Counted from the first letter of the stretch, positions 31,169 through 40,317 are shown. The stretch: 45,013 nucleotides of DNA from Betaproteobacteria bacterium (GCA_016717855.1 JADKEV010000075.1:1-45013), one strand, 5' to 3'. A program made the numbers and translations. Notes: generated by a model from the sequence alone, not told the origin.

Positions 31169-32113
31169 CTACCCCCACTGCACGCAGCGCATGCTCAGCG
31201 TGCCGGCCTGGAATCCCTCGTATACGTGCCGCGCGCGTTCGCCGGGCAGCGCCGCGCCGAGCGCATAGAGCAGCGGATAGTAGTGATCGGGATACGGCAC
31301 CGCCATCGGCGCCCCGGCGGTGAGCGTTTCGTAGGCCATCAGCGCGCGGGCGTCGCCGGCGTCGATTGCCGCCTTCGCCCGGACGTCGAACTCCTCGGCC
31401 CATGGCGTCATCCCGTGCAGCGTGTCGGGCTGGCCGCGCATCGTCGCGCGCAGGTTGTGGACCACGTTGCCGCTGCCGGCGATCAGCACGCCGTTGTCGC
31501 GCAACCCGGCCAGCGCGCGTCCGATACCGTGGTGATAAGGGCCTGCCTTGGTGATGTCGATCGACAGCTGGAACACGGGCACGTCGGCCAGCGGGTACAT
31601 GTGCCGCAGCACGCTCCACGCGCCGTGATCGAGACCGCGTGCCGCGTCGATGCCGGCGACGCGTGGCGCCAGCGCCTGGGCCGCCGTCCGCGCGGCGTCC
31701 GGTGCGCCAGGGGCCGGATACTGCAGCCGGTAGAGTTCGGGCGGGAAACCGCCGAAATCGTGGATGGTCTCCGGCCGCGCCGTGGTCGACACCTGCACCT
31801 CGCGCTCGGTCAGCCAGTGCGCGGACACCATCAGGATCGCCCGCGGACGGCCCAGGGCGCGGCCCCAATCACCCAGCATCCGCGTGAACGCGTTGTCGGC
31901 GACCGCGTTCATCGGGCTGCCGTGGCCGATGAATATCGCCGGCGCGCGGCCCTTGAGCGGGGCCAGGCCCGTTGTCGATGGCGCAGGAGACGCAGCGGGC
32001 GCCTCCGCTCCCGCGTCGCCGATCAGGCCGGACATCGCCGAGGCAATCGCGAAGCCGGCGCCGCTGAGCAAATTCTGGCGGCGGGGTTGCCGCGCCGTGG
32101 TCAACCGAATCAT
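31169..32113 (-). CDS. Exported DODA-type (4,5-DOPA extradiol) dioxygenase
   Basis: 314-aa protein of the LigB/DODA (YgiD) family of metal-dependent ring-cleaving dioxygenases. Likely metal and catalytic histidines are in PAIFIGHGSPMNA, MVSAHWLTE, TIHDFGGFPPELY, GLDHGAWSVLRHM and GSGNVVHNLR. Unlike E. coli YgiD it carries an N-terminal leader (TARQPRRQNLLSGAGFAIAS) with paired arginines before a hydrophobic stretch, suggesting Tat export. ATG 32113 has an AGAGG site; ATG 32143 lacks one. The substrate is inferred only from the family. Confidence 0.85.
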   Translation of the reverse strand: MIRLTTARQPRRQNLLSGAGFAIASAMSGLIGDAGAEAPAASPAPSTTGLAPLKGRAPAIFIGHGSPMNAVADNAFTRMLGDWGRALGRPRAILMVSAHWLTEREVQVSTTARPETIHDFGGFPPELYRLQYPAPGAPDAARTAAQALAPRVAGIDAARGLDHGAWSVLRHMYPLADVPVFQLSIDITKAGPYHHGIGRALAGLRDNGVLIAGSGNVVHNLRATMRGQPDTLHGMTPWAEEFDVRAKAAIDAGDARALMAYETLTAGAPMAVPYPDHYYPLLYALGAALPGERARHVYEGFQAGTLSMRCVQWG

Positions 32114-32301
32114 CCGGATACCTCTGGGTAGTGGGTGCGACATGCGCCGGCCGGGCGCCGGGCCGTTGTCGACTCGTCGCCGGACTGTAGGGGAATCACC
32201 GATGCGCGTCAAACGGGTGGAGCCTGTTGCGGACTGCGCTAGACTATTGCACAGACGTGCGCCCGAATCAATTCGCAATTTCCTTCCGGAGCAGAACACT
32301 C

Positions 32302-33750
32302 ATGAAACGCTACAGCCGACTGTTGCTCATCCCCGCGCTGGCGCTTTGCACCAGCGCCTTCGCACAACTCACCGGGACGATCACCGTCCAGCGCAACTTC
32401 AGCGTGCCGCCGAACGCCGGCGCCTGGTCCGATGTGAACGCGAGCTGTCCCGCGGGCTACGTCGCGCTCTCGGGCGGGCTGGACAACCTGAGCTCGACCA
32501 ATCTCGAGATCACCGCATCGGCGCCCACGTTCGGCGGGTCGGTGCTGCTGGCGCAGGCCGATGGCGTCCGCGCGGCGCCGGACGGCTGGTACGCCAGCGT
32601 GATCAATCACAGCAACGGCAACCGGGTGGTCATGGTCACGGCGATCTGCGCGCCGGTCTCGGGCGTCGTGGCCTCAGTGGGGTCGATCGCCGTCACGGCC
32701 AGTGGCGGTGCGGGCGCGGGCACCGGTACCGTCGCGGTGTTGTGCCCGAACGGCCAGGTGGCGATCGGCGGCGGCGTCGATGTCAGCCGGCCGGAGGCGA
32801 TGAAGATGATCTCCTCATCGCCCTACTTCGGCGGCGCCAATCCGTACCTGGCCGACCGGACGCCGGGCCCCAATCCGGCGGGGACCGGTTGGGCCGGCGT
32901 CACCAGCAACCAGGGCCAGGTCGCCGGCACGCTGAAAGTCGCGGCCATCTGCGCGGCCATCACCGGCGTGACGACGCTGGTGTCGAGCCCGGTCTCGATC
33001 GCGCCCGGCCAGGAAGACGGCGTCGCGCTCATCTGCCCCGGCGGCAGCATCGCGACCGGCGGCGGGCTGGACAGCGCCGACCTGCACGCGCTGATCGCGA
33101 CCATCAGCACGCCGGTCTACAACGGCTACGCCTATCCCGCGGATCGCGAGTCCGGCGACTATCCGGCGCCGGCAGGCTGGTTTGCCGACGCCTTCAGCCA
33201 TGCCGCCGCGGGCAACAGGAGTCTCACGGTCGGCCTGGTCTGCGTGCCGGTCGCGGCGGCGCCGGCAGGCACCGTCGTCATCGTCTACGAGTTCTACAAC
33301 ACCAACCTGAAGCACTACTTCCGGACCTCCAGCGCGGCCGAAGGCATCGGCATCGACAACGGCGCCGCCGGGCCGGGCTGGGTGCGCACCGGCGACAATT
33401 TCACCGCCTACACGCCCGGCATCGCCGCACCCGGCAGCGACGTGTGCCGCTTCTACACATTTGGCGCGAACTCGCACTTCTACACCGCGTTCGCCGACGA
33501 GTGCGCGGGACTGAAGTCGCCAAGCTCAGGCTGGGTCTACGAGGGGTTGTCGTTCCGGATCCAGCTACCCTCGGTGTCGAACTGCCCGGTGGATACGGTC
33601 CCGGTCTACCGTTTGTACAACGACCGCTTCGCGTTCAACGATTCGAACCACCGCTTCACGACCATCTTTGCGAACGTGGGCGCGCTGCAGGCGCAGGGCT
33701 GGCAGTACGAAGGCATCGCGTTCTGCGCGTTGAACTATTCGGGGGGATGA
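32302..33750 (+). CDS. Secreted protein with three internal repeats and a DUF5648 C-terminal domain
   Basis: 482-aa exported protein (signal peptide KRYSRLLLIPALALCTSAFA). Residues 23-320 hold three modules about 98 residues apart, each with a Cys-Pro-x-Gly entry (CPAGYVALSGG at 49, CPNGQVAIGGG at 148, CPGGSIATGGG at 245) and closing near AICAPVSGV, AICAAITGV or LVCVPV. The C-terminal ~155 residues form a DUF5648 domain: VYEFYNTNLKHYFRT, VCRFYTFGANSHFYTAFADE, GWVYEGLSF, VYRLYNDRFAFNDSNHRFTT and GWQYEGIAFC. The role is unknown; binding or adhesion is plausible. Confidence 0.8.
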   Translation: MKRYSRLLLIPALALCTSAFAQLTGTITVQRNFSVPPNAGAWSDVNASCPAGYVALSGGLDNLSSTNLEITASAPTFGGSVLLAQADGVRAAPDGWYASVINHSNGNRVVMVTAICAPVSGVVASVGSIAVTASGGAGAGTGTVAVLCPNGQVAIGGGVDVSRPEAMKMISSSPYFGGANPYLADRTPGPNPAGTGWAGVTSNQGQVAGTLKVAAICAAITGVTTLVSSPVSIAPGQEDGVALICPGGSIATGGGLDSADLHALIATISTPVYNGYAYPADRESGDYPAPAGWFADAFSHAAAGNRSLTVGLVCVPVAAAPAGTVVIVYEFYNTNLKHYFRTSSAAEGIGIDNGAAGPGWVRTGDNFTAYTPGIAAPGSDVCRFYTFGANSHFYTAFADECAGLKSPSSGWVYEGLSFRIQLPSVSNCPVDTVPVYRLYNDRFAFNDSNHRFTTIFANVGALQAQGWQYEGIAFCALNYSGG

Positions 33751-33777
33751 GGGGAGGTCGGACACTCCTTCATCCCC
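33743..33777. terminator. Hairpin between convergent DUF5648 and amidase genes
   Basis: GGGGATGA (overlapping the stop codon) pairs perfectly with TCATCCCC at 33770-33777, and a second stem (CTCCCC/GGGGGA) follows just downstream. A bidirectional terminator is likely. The second part resembles a widespread CCCC/GGGG-rich bacterial repeat. Confidence 0.5.
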
Positions 33778-33814
33778 AGCCCTACTCCCCGAGAGAGAAG
33801 GGGGATGCTGATCA

Positions 33815-35404
33815 CTACTGCGGATTGACCGATCGCGGATACGCCGGCGCGCGGCGCTGCCGGCTGGCCTGCTCGTACGCGTAGGCGAGACGTATCAACG
33901 TGGGTTCGCTCCAGGCGCCGCCGACAAACGAAATGCCCGCGGGCAGCCCGCGCACGAAGCCGGCCGGCACCGTGATGTGCGGATAGCCGGCCACCGCCGC
34001 GGGTTGCGTGAAGCCACCGCCGCTCGCATCCCCCTTGATGAAGTCCGTGAGCCAGGCCGGACCGGTGGTCGGTGCGACGAGCGCGTCGAGCCGGTGCTCG
34101 CGCAGCGCCTGGTCGATGCCCTCGGCGCGCGCATAGCGGTGGTTGTTCGCCAGCGCATCGAGATACTCCTTGCTGTCCAGCCCGCCCTTGGCCTGCGCAC
34201 GCAGGAAGTACTCCTGCCCGAAGTGCGGCATCTCGCGGGCGCGTTCCCGCTCGTTGAAATCGATCACGTCCTGCAATGTCCGGAGCGCCGAGCCGGGCGC
34301 GAACTCCGCGAAGTACGCGGCCAGGTCCGCCTTCAATTCGTAGAGCAGCACGTCGAGCTCGCTCTGCCCGTACCTGCCGGCGTTGGGCAGTTCCACCGGA
34401 TCGATCAGGATCGCGCCCCTGGCCTGCATCACCTTGAGCGCCTCTTCCACGACCGCCGAGACCAGGTCGTTGCGCCCGCCGAAATTCGCGCGGACGACGC
34501 CGATGCGCGCACCGCGCAGGCCGTCGGCATCGAGATACCGCGTGAAGTCGACCACCCGCGTTGACGCCTCGCGCGTGGCGTCGTCGCGCGGGTCGCTGCC
34601 GGCCATCGCGCCCAGCAGCGCGGCGGCATCGGCCACCGTCCGCGCCATCGGGCCCGCGGTGTCCTGCGAGTGCGCGATAGGAACGATGCCGTTGCGGCTG
34701 ATCAATCCCACCGTGGGCTTGATGCCGACCAGCCCGTTGATCGCCGCGGGTGAAGTGATCGAGCCATCGGTCTCGGTCCCGACCGCGCACGCCGCCAGGC
34801 TCGCGGCGATCGCGGCCGCCGACCCGGAGCTCGAGCCACTGGTGTTGCGGTCGAGCGCGTACGGGTTGCGGGTGAGGCCGCCGCGCGCGCTCCAGCCGGA
34901 GGTCGAGCGCGTCGAGCGGAAGTTCGCCCATTCGCTCAGGTTGGTCTTGCCCAGGATGATCGCGCCCGCCGCGCGCAGCCGGCTCGCGACGAATGCGTCG
35001 CGCGGCGGCTTCAGGCCCAGCAGCGCCAGCGATCCCGCCGTCGTCTGCATCCGGTCGGCGGTTGCGATGTTGTCCTTGATGAGCACGGGAATGCCGTGCA
35101 GCAGTCCACGCGGACCGCTGGCCTTTCGTTCGCGGTCGAGTTCCGCGGCAATGGCGAGCGCATCCGGATTGAGCTCGATGATCGCGTTCAGCCGCGGCCC
35201 GCCGCGGTCGATGGCGCGGATGCGCGCGAGGTAGGCCCGGACCAGGACGCGGGCCGTCAGCGTGCCCGCCTGCATCGCCGCCTGCAGGTCGGCGATGCCG
35301 GCCTCGACGACCGTGAACCCGGACTTGCGTGCCGCCATCGCCACCCCTCCTGTCATTGCGCCCGCGCCGAGCAGGCCGATGCGGATGAAATCCCTGCGCT
35401 TCAT
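33815..35404 (-). CDS. Tat-exported amidase-signature enzyme
   Basis: 529-aa amidase-signature hydrolase. The N-terminus MKRRDFIRIGLLGAGAMTG is a twin-arginine signal. The Ser-cisSer-Lys triad is present: Lys110 in GIPVLIKDNIAT, cis-Ser191 in TSGSSSGSAAA and nucleophile Ser215 in ETDGSITSPAAING. GRYGQSELDVLLYELKADL and PHITVPAGFVRGLPAGISFV are typical of peptide-amidase-like members. The substrate is a primary amide or a peptide C-terminal amide in the periplasm, by family. It is divergent from the glutathione S-transferase gene. Confidence 0.92.
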   Translation of the reverse strand: MKRRDFIRIGLLGAGAMTGGVAMAARKSGFTVVEAGIADLQAAMQAGTLTARVLVRAYLARIRAIDRGGPRLNAIIELNPDALAIAAELDRERKASGPRGLLHGIPVLIKDNIATADRMQTTAGSLALLGLKPPRDAFVASRLRAAGAIILGKTNLSEWANFRSTRSTSGWSARGGLTRNPYALDRNTSGSSSGSAAAIAASLAACAVGTETDGSITSPAAINGLVGIKPTVGLISRNGIVPIAHSQDTAGPMARTVADAAALLGAMAGSDPRDDATREASTRVVDFTRYLDADGLRGARIGVVRANFGGRNDLVSAVVEEALKVMQARGAILIDPVELPNAGRYGQSELDVLLYELKADLAAYFAEFAPGSALRTLQDVIDFNERERAREMPHFGQEYFLRAQAKGGLDSKEYLDALANNHRYARAEGIDQALREHRLDALVAPTTGPAWLTDFIKGDASGGGFTQPAAVAGYPHITVPAGFVRGLPAGISFVGGAWSEPTLIRLAYAYEQASRQRRAPAYPRSVNPQ

Positions 35405-35554
35405 GCGCTGCGCTCCCTTTGTCGCCGGCCACTTCCATTGCGGTTCGTGCCGGTGCGGCGCGCTCGCCGGCCCCGTCCGCAGCGCGGCGCCCCGGCCGCG
35501 TGCGGCCGCGGTGTCCTGCTGTACACTGCCTGCTCCCCATCCCCACACACAGCC

Positions 35555-36205
35555 ATGTACCAACTCTACTACTTTCCCGGCAATGCCAATCTGATTCCGC
35601 ACATGCTGCTCGAGGAGATTGGCGCGCCCTATGAGCTGGTGCCCGTCGACCGCGCGAACAATGCGCAAAAGAGCCCGGCGTACCTGAAGCTCAACCCGAC
35701 CGGGCGCATCCCGGTGCTGATTGATGGCGATCTTGTCTTGTTCGAGACGGCCGCGATCTGCCTGCACCTGGCCGACCGGCATCCGGAGTCCAGGCTCGCG
35801 CCCGCGGTGGGCACGCCCGAACGCGCGGAATTCTACAAATGGCTGGTGTACCTGACCAACACCGTGCAGGCCGAACTGCTGCTGTACTTCTACCCCGACC
35901 GGTTGACCGACGATGCGGCGGCCGCCGCGCAGGTCAAGAAGCACGCCGAAGCGCGCATCAGCGGCGAGGGTGGGATGCTGGACATACTCGAGGCGCAGCT
36001 GGCAAGAAGCGGCGGCCCCTGGCTGCAGGGCGCGCACTTCACCGCGGCCGATCCGTATCTGATGGTGATGGCGCGCTGGACCCGCGGAATGGCGAACCCG
36101 GCGCGCAACCGCCCGCACCTGCAACGCTTCCTCGAAGCGATGGCCGCGCGTCCCGCGGTGCAGCGCGCGTTCGAGCAGGAAGGGCTGAAGCCGCCGTTGT
36201 ACTAG
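35555..36205 (+). CDS. Glutathione S-transferase
   Basis: 216-aa two-domain GST. The N-terminal thioredoxin-like half (MYQLYYFPGNANLIPHMLLE, NPTGRIPVLIDGDLVLFETA with the cis-Pro and the Glu-Thr/Ser pair for the gamma-glutamyl group) is followed by an all-helical half (ADPYLMVMARWTRGM, then RPHLQRFLEAMAARP). Catalytic residue near the N-terminus is likely Ser/Asn in GNANLIP. Cytosolic conjugation or thiol-redox function; the specific subfamily is uncertain. Confidence 0.9.
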   Translation: MYQLYYFPGNANLIPHMLLEEIGAPYELVPVDRANNAQKSPAYLKLNPTGRIPVLIDGDLVLFETAAICLHLADRHPESRLAPAVGTPERAEFYKWLVYLTNTVQAELLLYFYPDRLTDDAAAAAQVKKHAEARISGEGGMLDILEAQLARSGGPWLQGAHFTAADPYLMVMARWTRGMANPARNRPHLQRFLEAMAARPAVQRAFEQEGLKPPLY

Positions 36206-36256
36206 CGGCTGCCTGGCTGTGGCTGTCATGCCGTAGGCTGCGTCCCCCCCACCGTT

Positions 36257-36289
36257 GATGGGTATCGCTGCGCTCCACCCATCCTACGG
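36257..36289. repeat. Interspersed palindromic repeat copy
   Basis: GATGGGTATCGCTGCGCTCC then ACCCATCCTACGG, followed at once by a short duplication of its end (CCTACGGAG twice). It lies between the convergent GST and delta-60-repeat genes. Confidence 0.8.
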
Positions 36290-36292
36290 AGC

Positions 36293-38182
36293 CTACGGAG
36301 CCGCGCAAAAGACCACGCCCTCGCCCGCCCATCCCTGTTGCTGCATCTGCTGGTACGTCGCGGCGCTGGTCGTGTAGCGATGGTTGCTGTCGTTCTGCGC
36401 ATAGCGATTGTTGTAGACGCGATAGACCGGCGCCAGCCCGCCCGGGCACGCGTTGCCGGTCGGGGTGGCCAGTGGTGGATAGGCGTAGAACGCGTAGTTC
36501 TCGAACGTCCAGCCCGGATCGCGGCGGACGAAGTCGCACTCGGGCACGTCGATGGTGTAGAAATGCGAGTTGGGCCCCTGCCCCGGCGTGCCGTAGAAGC
36601 GGCATAGCGTGCGCGCCAGTTGCGGCACGCCGTTCAGCGTCCCGGCGGCGACGGGCTGCCAGGCGCGGAAATCACCTCCGGTGCGCTGCCACCCGGGCCC
36701 GGCGGCGCCCGCGTCGATGCCGGCGGCCTCGGCGGCGCTGGCGGTGATGAAGTAGTGCTGCAGGTTGACGTTGTAGAACTCGATCACCGGCACGCTCTCC
36801 GGCCGCTCGCCCTTGTAGCGTTCGATCAGCGCACCCGCAGTCAGATCGGGCAGTGTTGTCGCGCTGATCAGGTACCAGCGGTCCTCGATGTCGCGCAGGA
36901 AGCCCACGGGCCGATCCGGGCCGAACGGGCCGCGCGCGATGCCGCCGGCGCCGAACGTCGCGTCCGGCTGGCCGTCCGCGGTGACCTTGAGCAGCGTGGG
37001 ACGATACTGCTGCGCGCTGCCCGCGGGCGGCACCGGATACTCGTAGCCGGCTGCGACGAAGCCGCCATCCCGGGCGAACGTGAAATCGACGTACCCGTGG
37101 TAGTCGGCCACGGGCACGAACCACTTGCCGCCGTTGCCATAGGATGAATCGGGCATGCCGTTCGCGAAATAGCGGGCGGCGATGAAGCCGGAGTCGTAGG
37201 ACGCCAGCGGCAATGTGTCGTGGGTCTGGATGCCGCGCCCGACCGCGAGCAGCTTGCCGCCGGGCAGCACGGCCATCGACAGCAGCGAGACGTTGATGCC
37301 GAAGTTCGTGCGCAGCTGGCCCTGGTTGAACGCCGTGTCGTGGCTGCCGTCCGGGAACAGTCGCTCGATGCAGAAGCCGGAATTCACCGCCGAGTCCGCA
37401 TAGAACACGCTGTCGTCGCCGCCGACGACGATCCCGCCGTCCGGCTGCACCAGCACCGCGAAGCCAAACGCATCGCAGCGCGACGCGACGCTCTGGCCGC
37501 CGTTGAAACCCGGATCGCGGGTCCCGTCGGAGTTGAAGCGCGCCAGGTTCCAGTTGAAGATCCGGGCGCGGGCGACGCCGGTTGTCCCGAGCAGCAACAG
37601 CTTGCCGTCCGGCTGCACCGCCACCGCGTAGCCGCCGTAGAAATCGGTCGCCTCGGTGTAGCCCTTGCCGGCCAGCGTGGCGTCGAGCGCCCCGTCGGTG
37701 CGCAGCCGGACGACGGCGCTGACCAGCGGCGCCACCTGGCCCGCGCTGTTGAAGCAGCCGCCGAACGGAATGTTGGTGCAGGGCTCCTGCGCCGAAACCG
37801 CGAGCACGATCCTGCCATTGGCATCCAGCGTGATCATGTTGATCGCGTCCCGGCCGCGGACCGAAAAGCGCGACTCGCCGTTGGTCCCGAATCCCGCATC
37901 GACCGAGCCGTCGGCGTTGAAGCGGCGCGCGAACAGTTCCGCGCCGGGCTGGTTGTCGACCTGTGTCGGACGCGAGCCGGTGACGACCAGCTTGCCGTCG
38001 GCCTGCACCACGGAGCGCCCGATCTGCCCGTCGGGCTGCCCGGTGCCGAACGTGACGCGGCCCTGCGTGCCGTAGCCCGGATCGAGATCGAATGGCGCGG
38101 CGCCGGCCAGCCCCGCTGCGGCCCACAACAGCATGCCCCACGCCCCACGCCATGCGCGCGGCCGGTTTGCACTTTCCTTCAT
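36293..38182 (-). CDS. Secreted delta-60-repeat protein with a DUF5648 C-terminal domain
   Basis: 629-aa exported protein (signal peptide around MLLWAAAGLAGAAP). The N-terminal ~440 residues carry delta-60-type repeats that build a beta-propeller-like structure: FDLDPGYGTQGRVTFGTG, QADGKLVVTG, FARRFNADGSVDAGFGTNG, QPDGKLLLLG, LARFNSDGTRDPGFNGG and QPDGGIVVGG. The C-terminal ~165 residues repeat the DUF5648 layout of the gene at 32302: VIEFYNVNLQHYFITASAAE, LCRFYGTPG, NSHFYTIDVPEC, VYRVYNNRYAQNDSNHRYTT and GWAGEGVVFCAAP. The role is unknown; surface attachment or binding is a guess. Confidence 0.82.
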   Translation of the reverse strand: MKESANRPRAWRGAWGMLLWAAAGLAGAAPFDLDPGYGTQGRVTFGTGQPDGQIGRSVVQADGKLVVTGSRPTQVDNQPGAELFARRFNADGSVDAGFGTNGESRFSVRGRDAINMITLDANGRIVLAVSAQEPCTNIPFGGCFNSAGQVAPLVSAVVRLRTDGALDATLAGKGYTEATDFYGGYAVAVQPDGKLLLLGTTGVARARIFNWNLARFNSDGTRDPGFNGGQSVASRCDAFGFAVLVQPDGGIVVGGDDSVFYADSAVNSGFCIERLFPDGSHDTAFNQGQLRTNFGINVSLLSMAVLPGGKLLAVGRGIQTHDTLPLASYDSGFIAARYFANGMPDSSYGNGGKWFVPVADYHGYVDFTFARDGGFVAAGYEYPVPPAGSAQQYRPTLLKVTADGQPDATFGAGGIARGPFGPDRPVGFLRDIEDRWYLISATTLPDLTAGALIERYKGERPESVPVIEFYNVNLQHYFITASAAEAAGIDAGAAGPGWQRTGGDFRAWQPVAAGTLNGVPQLARTLCRFYGTPGQGPNSHFYTIDVPECDFVRRDPGWTFENYAFYAYPPLATPTGNACPGGLAPVYRVYNNRYAQNDSNHRYTTSAATYQQMQQQGWAGEGVVFCAAP

Positions 38183-38383
38183 GAAATGTCCTCTATCGAT
38201 GGTTCCGGATCGCGTCGCGCGATCGCGGACGCAGTGGCAGGAGTGATCTTACCCAAACAGGGTGCCATGCGTCATACCGCGAATCGGGGATGCACGCAGC
38301 CTGGACGGAATCGTGCCGGAGCCGCCGTCCGGCGCCATGCCCGCGGGATGCACGCAAGCAGGCGAATCCCGGCGCCAGCCGCG

Positions 38384-39919
38384 TCACGGCCGGAAGTCGA
38401 CGGCGCCGAAGCGGTCATGGCCGAGCAGCGTGTAGTAGAGGCCGATGGTGCCGCGCGTCTGCGACCGGTCGCCGATTTCGAAGTACGACGCGTCGCGGCG
38501 CGACAGCACGTATTTGAGCGAGACCGCGTGCTTGCCGGTGATCCGCCAGGTAAGGGCCGCGTCCACCCTGGCGATGTTGTCGTTGCCTTCGTTGCCCGCG
38601 GCGCCGACGCGGCTGACGAAGTACTCGCGCGCCGCGAGGTCGATCGCGTACTTGTCGCCGACGATCAGCCGCAAGGACAGCATCGCTTGCGGCGCCACGC
38701 CGTAGTGGTAGTCGCGCTCGTCGGTGCCGTGCAGGGTGCCCACTGCCGCGTAACCGACGCCCATCATGCCGGTGCCCTGGAGGGCCACCGATTCGGTAAG
38801 CCACACCTGCCCGACCGAGCCGAGCGAGAGCGCCGTGCTCGACATCCGGAAGATCTGCGGCGCCAGGTAGTCGTAGCGCCCGAACAGGCCCGCGATGCCG
38901 CGATAGTTGTCGCCGATCGCGTAGTCCCGGCCGTACAGCATCCCCGCTGTCATGATGTTCTCGACGCCGTTACCGCTGGCCAGAGTGGTCTGGAACGTGA
39001 AGTAGTCGAACGGCCGCTTGTACGAGTAGCCGGACTTGCCCGGCAGCCCGTAGTCCATCGCGAACTCCGCGACCGCTTCGTTGCGCTCCAGCTTGGTGGA
39101 CAGTCCCTGCGCGTTCTGCACCGTCCCGCTGAAACCCAGGTTCAGCCGGCTGTAGTACGCCGGGTCGCGGCTCGGAAACACGGTCTTGAAGCGTTCGCCG
39201 AAGGCGAGCCGGTTGATGCCCGTGGACGGCGAGATCGCGGCGGCCGCCAACTCGTGCCAGAACTGCGGCAGGCCGTCGTCGCGCTCCAGCGACAGGCTCG
39301 CCATACGGAACAGCGCCTCGCCCAGGAACGTCCCGGCGATGCCGCTGGCGATCTGGTCGTTGCGTGAGGGCAGCGTGTTCTCGCCCACGACTTCCCAGAA
39401 GGCGCTGCCGGCGAACGTGTAGCCCAGCGCTTCCCAGTAGTTGAGACCCGCCGAGCGTGCGAAGCCGTGGTACATCGATCCCTGGTACGGGTGCAGGAAC
39501 TGGTTGACGCTGAACGGATCGTTGTCGACCACCCAGCGGCTGCGCGCGTTGCGCCGGATCGACGCCGCGGTGACGTCGTAATCGCCGGGGCCTTCGCGCA
39601 AGCGGTTGAAGCGGTTGAGCAGCACATCGAAGGCGATGATCTCCAGCGGCGGGATCGCGTAACTCTTGCGCGCGTCGATCGCGGCGGAGAGATCGAGCTT
39701 CGGCCTTGCCGCCGGGCGCCCGGTCGCGGCGTCATCGGCCGCGGTCCAGACGTTCAACGTCTGTTCATCATCCGTCGCCCCGGGCGCCGCTGCACCCGCT
39801 GCCGCCACGCCTGCCGCCACCACGCCCAGCATGCATGCGAGCAGGAAGTGCGCGGCCCGGAAGCGCGCGCAGCGGGGCGGGACTGCGCGGTGGTCGGGAC
39901 AATTGCTGGCTGGTGTCAT
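38384..39919 (-). CDS. DUF3943 outer-membrane protein
   Basis: 511-aa exported protein from ATG 39919, with a signal segment FLLACMLGVVAAGVAAAGAA. It contains the DUF3943 stretch (NQFLHPYQGSMYHGFARSAG, LNYWEALGYTFAGSAFWEVV, GENTLPSRNDQIASGIAGTF) and then many alternating strands (YFTFQTTLASGNGVENIM, ALTWRITGKHAVSLKYVLSR) ending GAVDFRP. A beta-barrel in the outer membrane is likely; function unknown. Upstream reading beyond 39919 only translates intergenic repeats. Confidence 0.82.
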   Translation of the reverse strand: MTPASNCPDHRAVPPRCARFRAAHFLLACMLGVVAAGVAAAGAAAPGATDDEQTLNVWTAADDAATGRPAARPKLDLSAAIDARKSYAIPPLEIIAFDVLLNRFNRLREGPGDYDVTAASIRRNARSRWVVDNDPFSVNQFLHPYQGSMYHGFARSAGLNYWEALGYTFAGSAFWEVVGENTLPSRNDQIASGIAGTFLGEALFRMASLSLERDDGLPQFWHELAAAAISPSTGINRLAFGERFKTVFPSRDPAYYSRLNLGFSGTVQNAQGLSTKLERNEAVAEFAMDYGLPGKSGYSYKRPFDYFTFQTTLASGNGVENIMTAGMLYGRDYAIGDNYRGIAGLFGRYDYLAPQIFRMSSTALSLGSVGQVWLTESVALQGTGMMGVGYAAVGTLHGTDERDYHYGVAPQAMLSLRLIVGDKYAIDLAAREYFVSRVGAAGNEGNDNIARVDAALTWRITGKHAVSLKYVLSRRDASYFEIGDRSQTRGTIGLYYTLLGHDRFGAVDFRP

Positions 39920-40045
39920 GGCAGAGGATCCGGAAGGCGACGTTGAGGCTATCGCACTTCGCGCTGCCCGTATGTACTCCAGCGCACGTTGCGGATCGAA
40001 CGAGCCCTCACTGACCCATGGGCACTGTCTCGCCATTGCACGACG

Positions 40046-40187
40046 CCGTAGGATGGGTGGAGCGCAGCGATACCCATCTCGTTGCGTCCACCGACCGGCT
40101 TCGCGAGACGAGCGTTTCGGTCTGGGCTCCACACAGTCCAGTTCTCCGACCGCCAGATGGGTATCGCTGCGCTCCACCCATCCTACA
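40046..40187. repeat. Inverted pair of the interspersed repeat (BIME/MITE-like unit)
   Basis: Two copies of the family face each other: 40046-40079 in reverse orientation (CCGTAGGATGGGTGGAGCGC...) and 40156-40187 in forward orientation (GATGGGTATCGCTGCGCTCC...), separated by 76 bases. The 142-base unit could fold into a long hairpin and resembles a bacterial interspersed mosaic element or a small non-autonomous mobile unit. No transposase is linked. Confidence 0.75.
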
Positions 40188-40317
40188 GCCCCTGATCTAC
40201 TGGCGTTTCAGCCGTGGGGACGGCATAACCCGGGCTGTTCGGCATCTTTGCAACCCACCCCAGGCAGGAGTAGTATCGGCCGCAGTTAGCGCCCACATCG
40301 AAAATCGGGAGGACAAG

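Noticed and set aside
39920..40177. N-terminal extension of the DUF3943 protein to 40177
   Set aside because: The extra codons translate the interspersed repeat pair, and a proper signal peptide begins only after ATG 39919.
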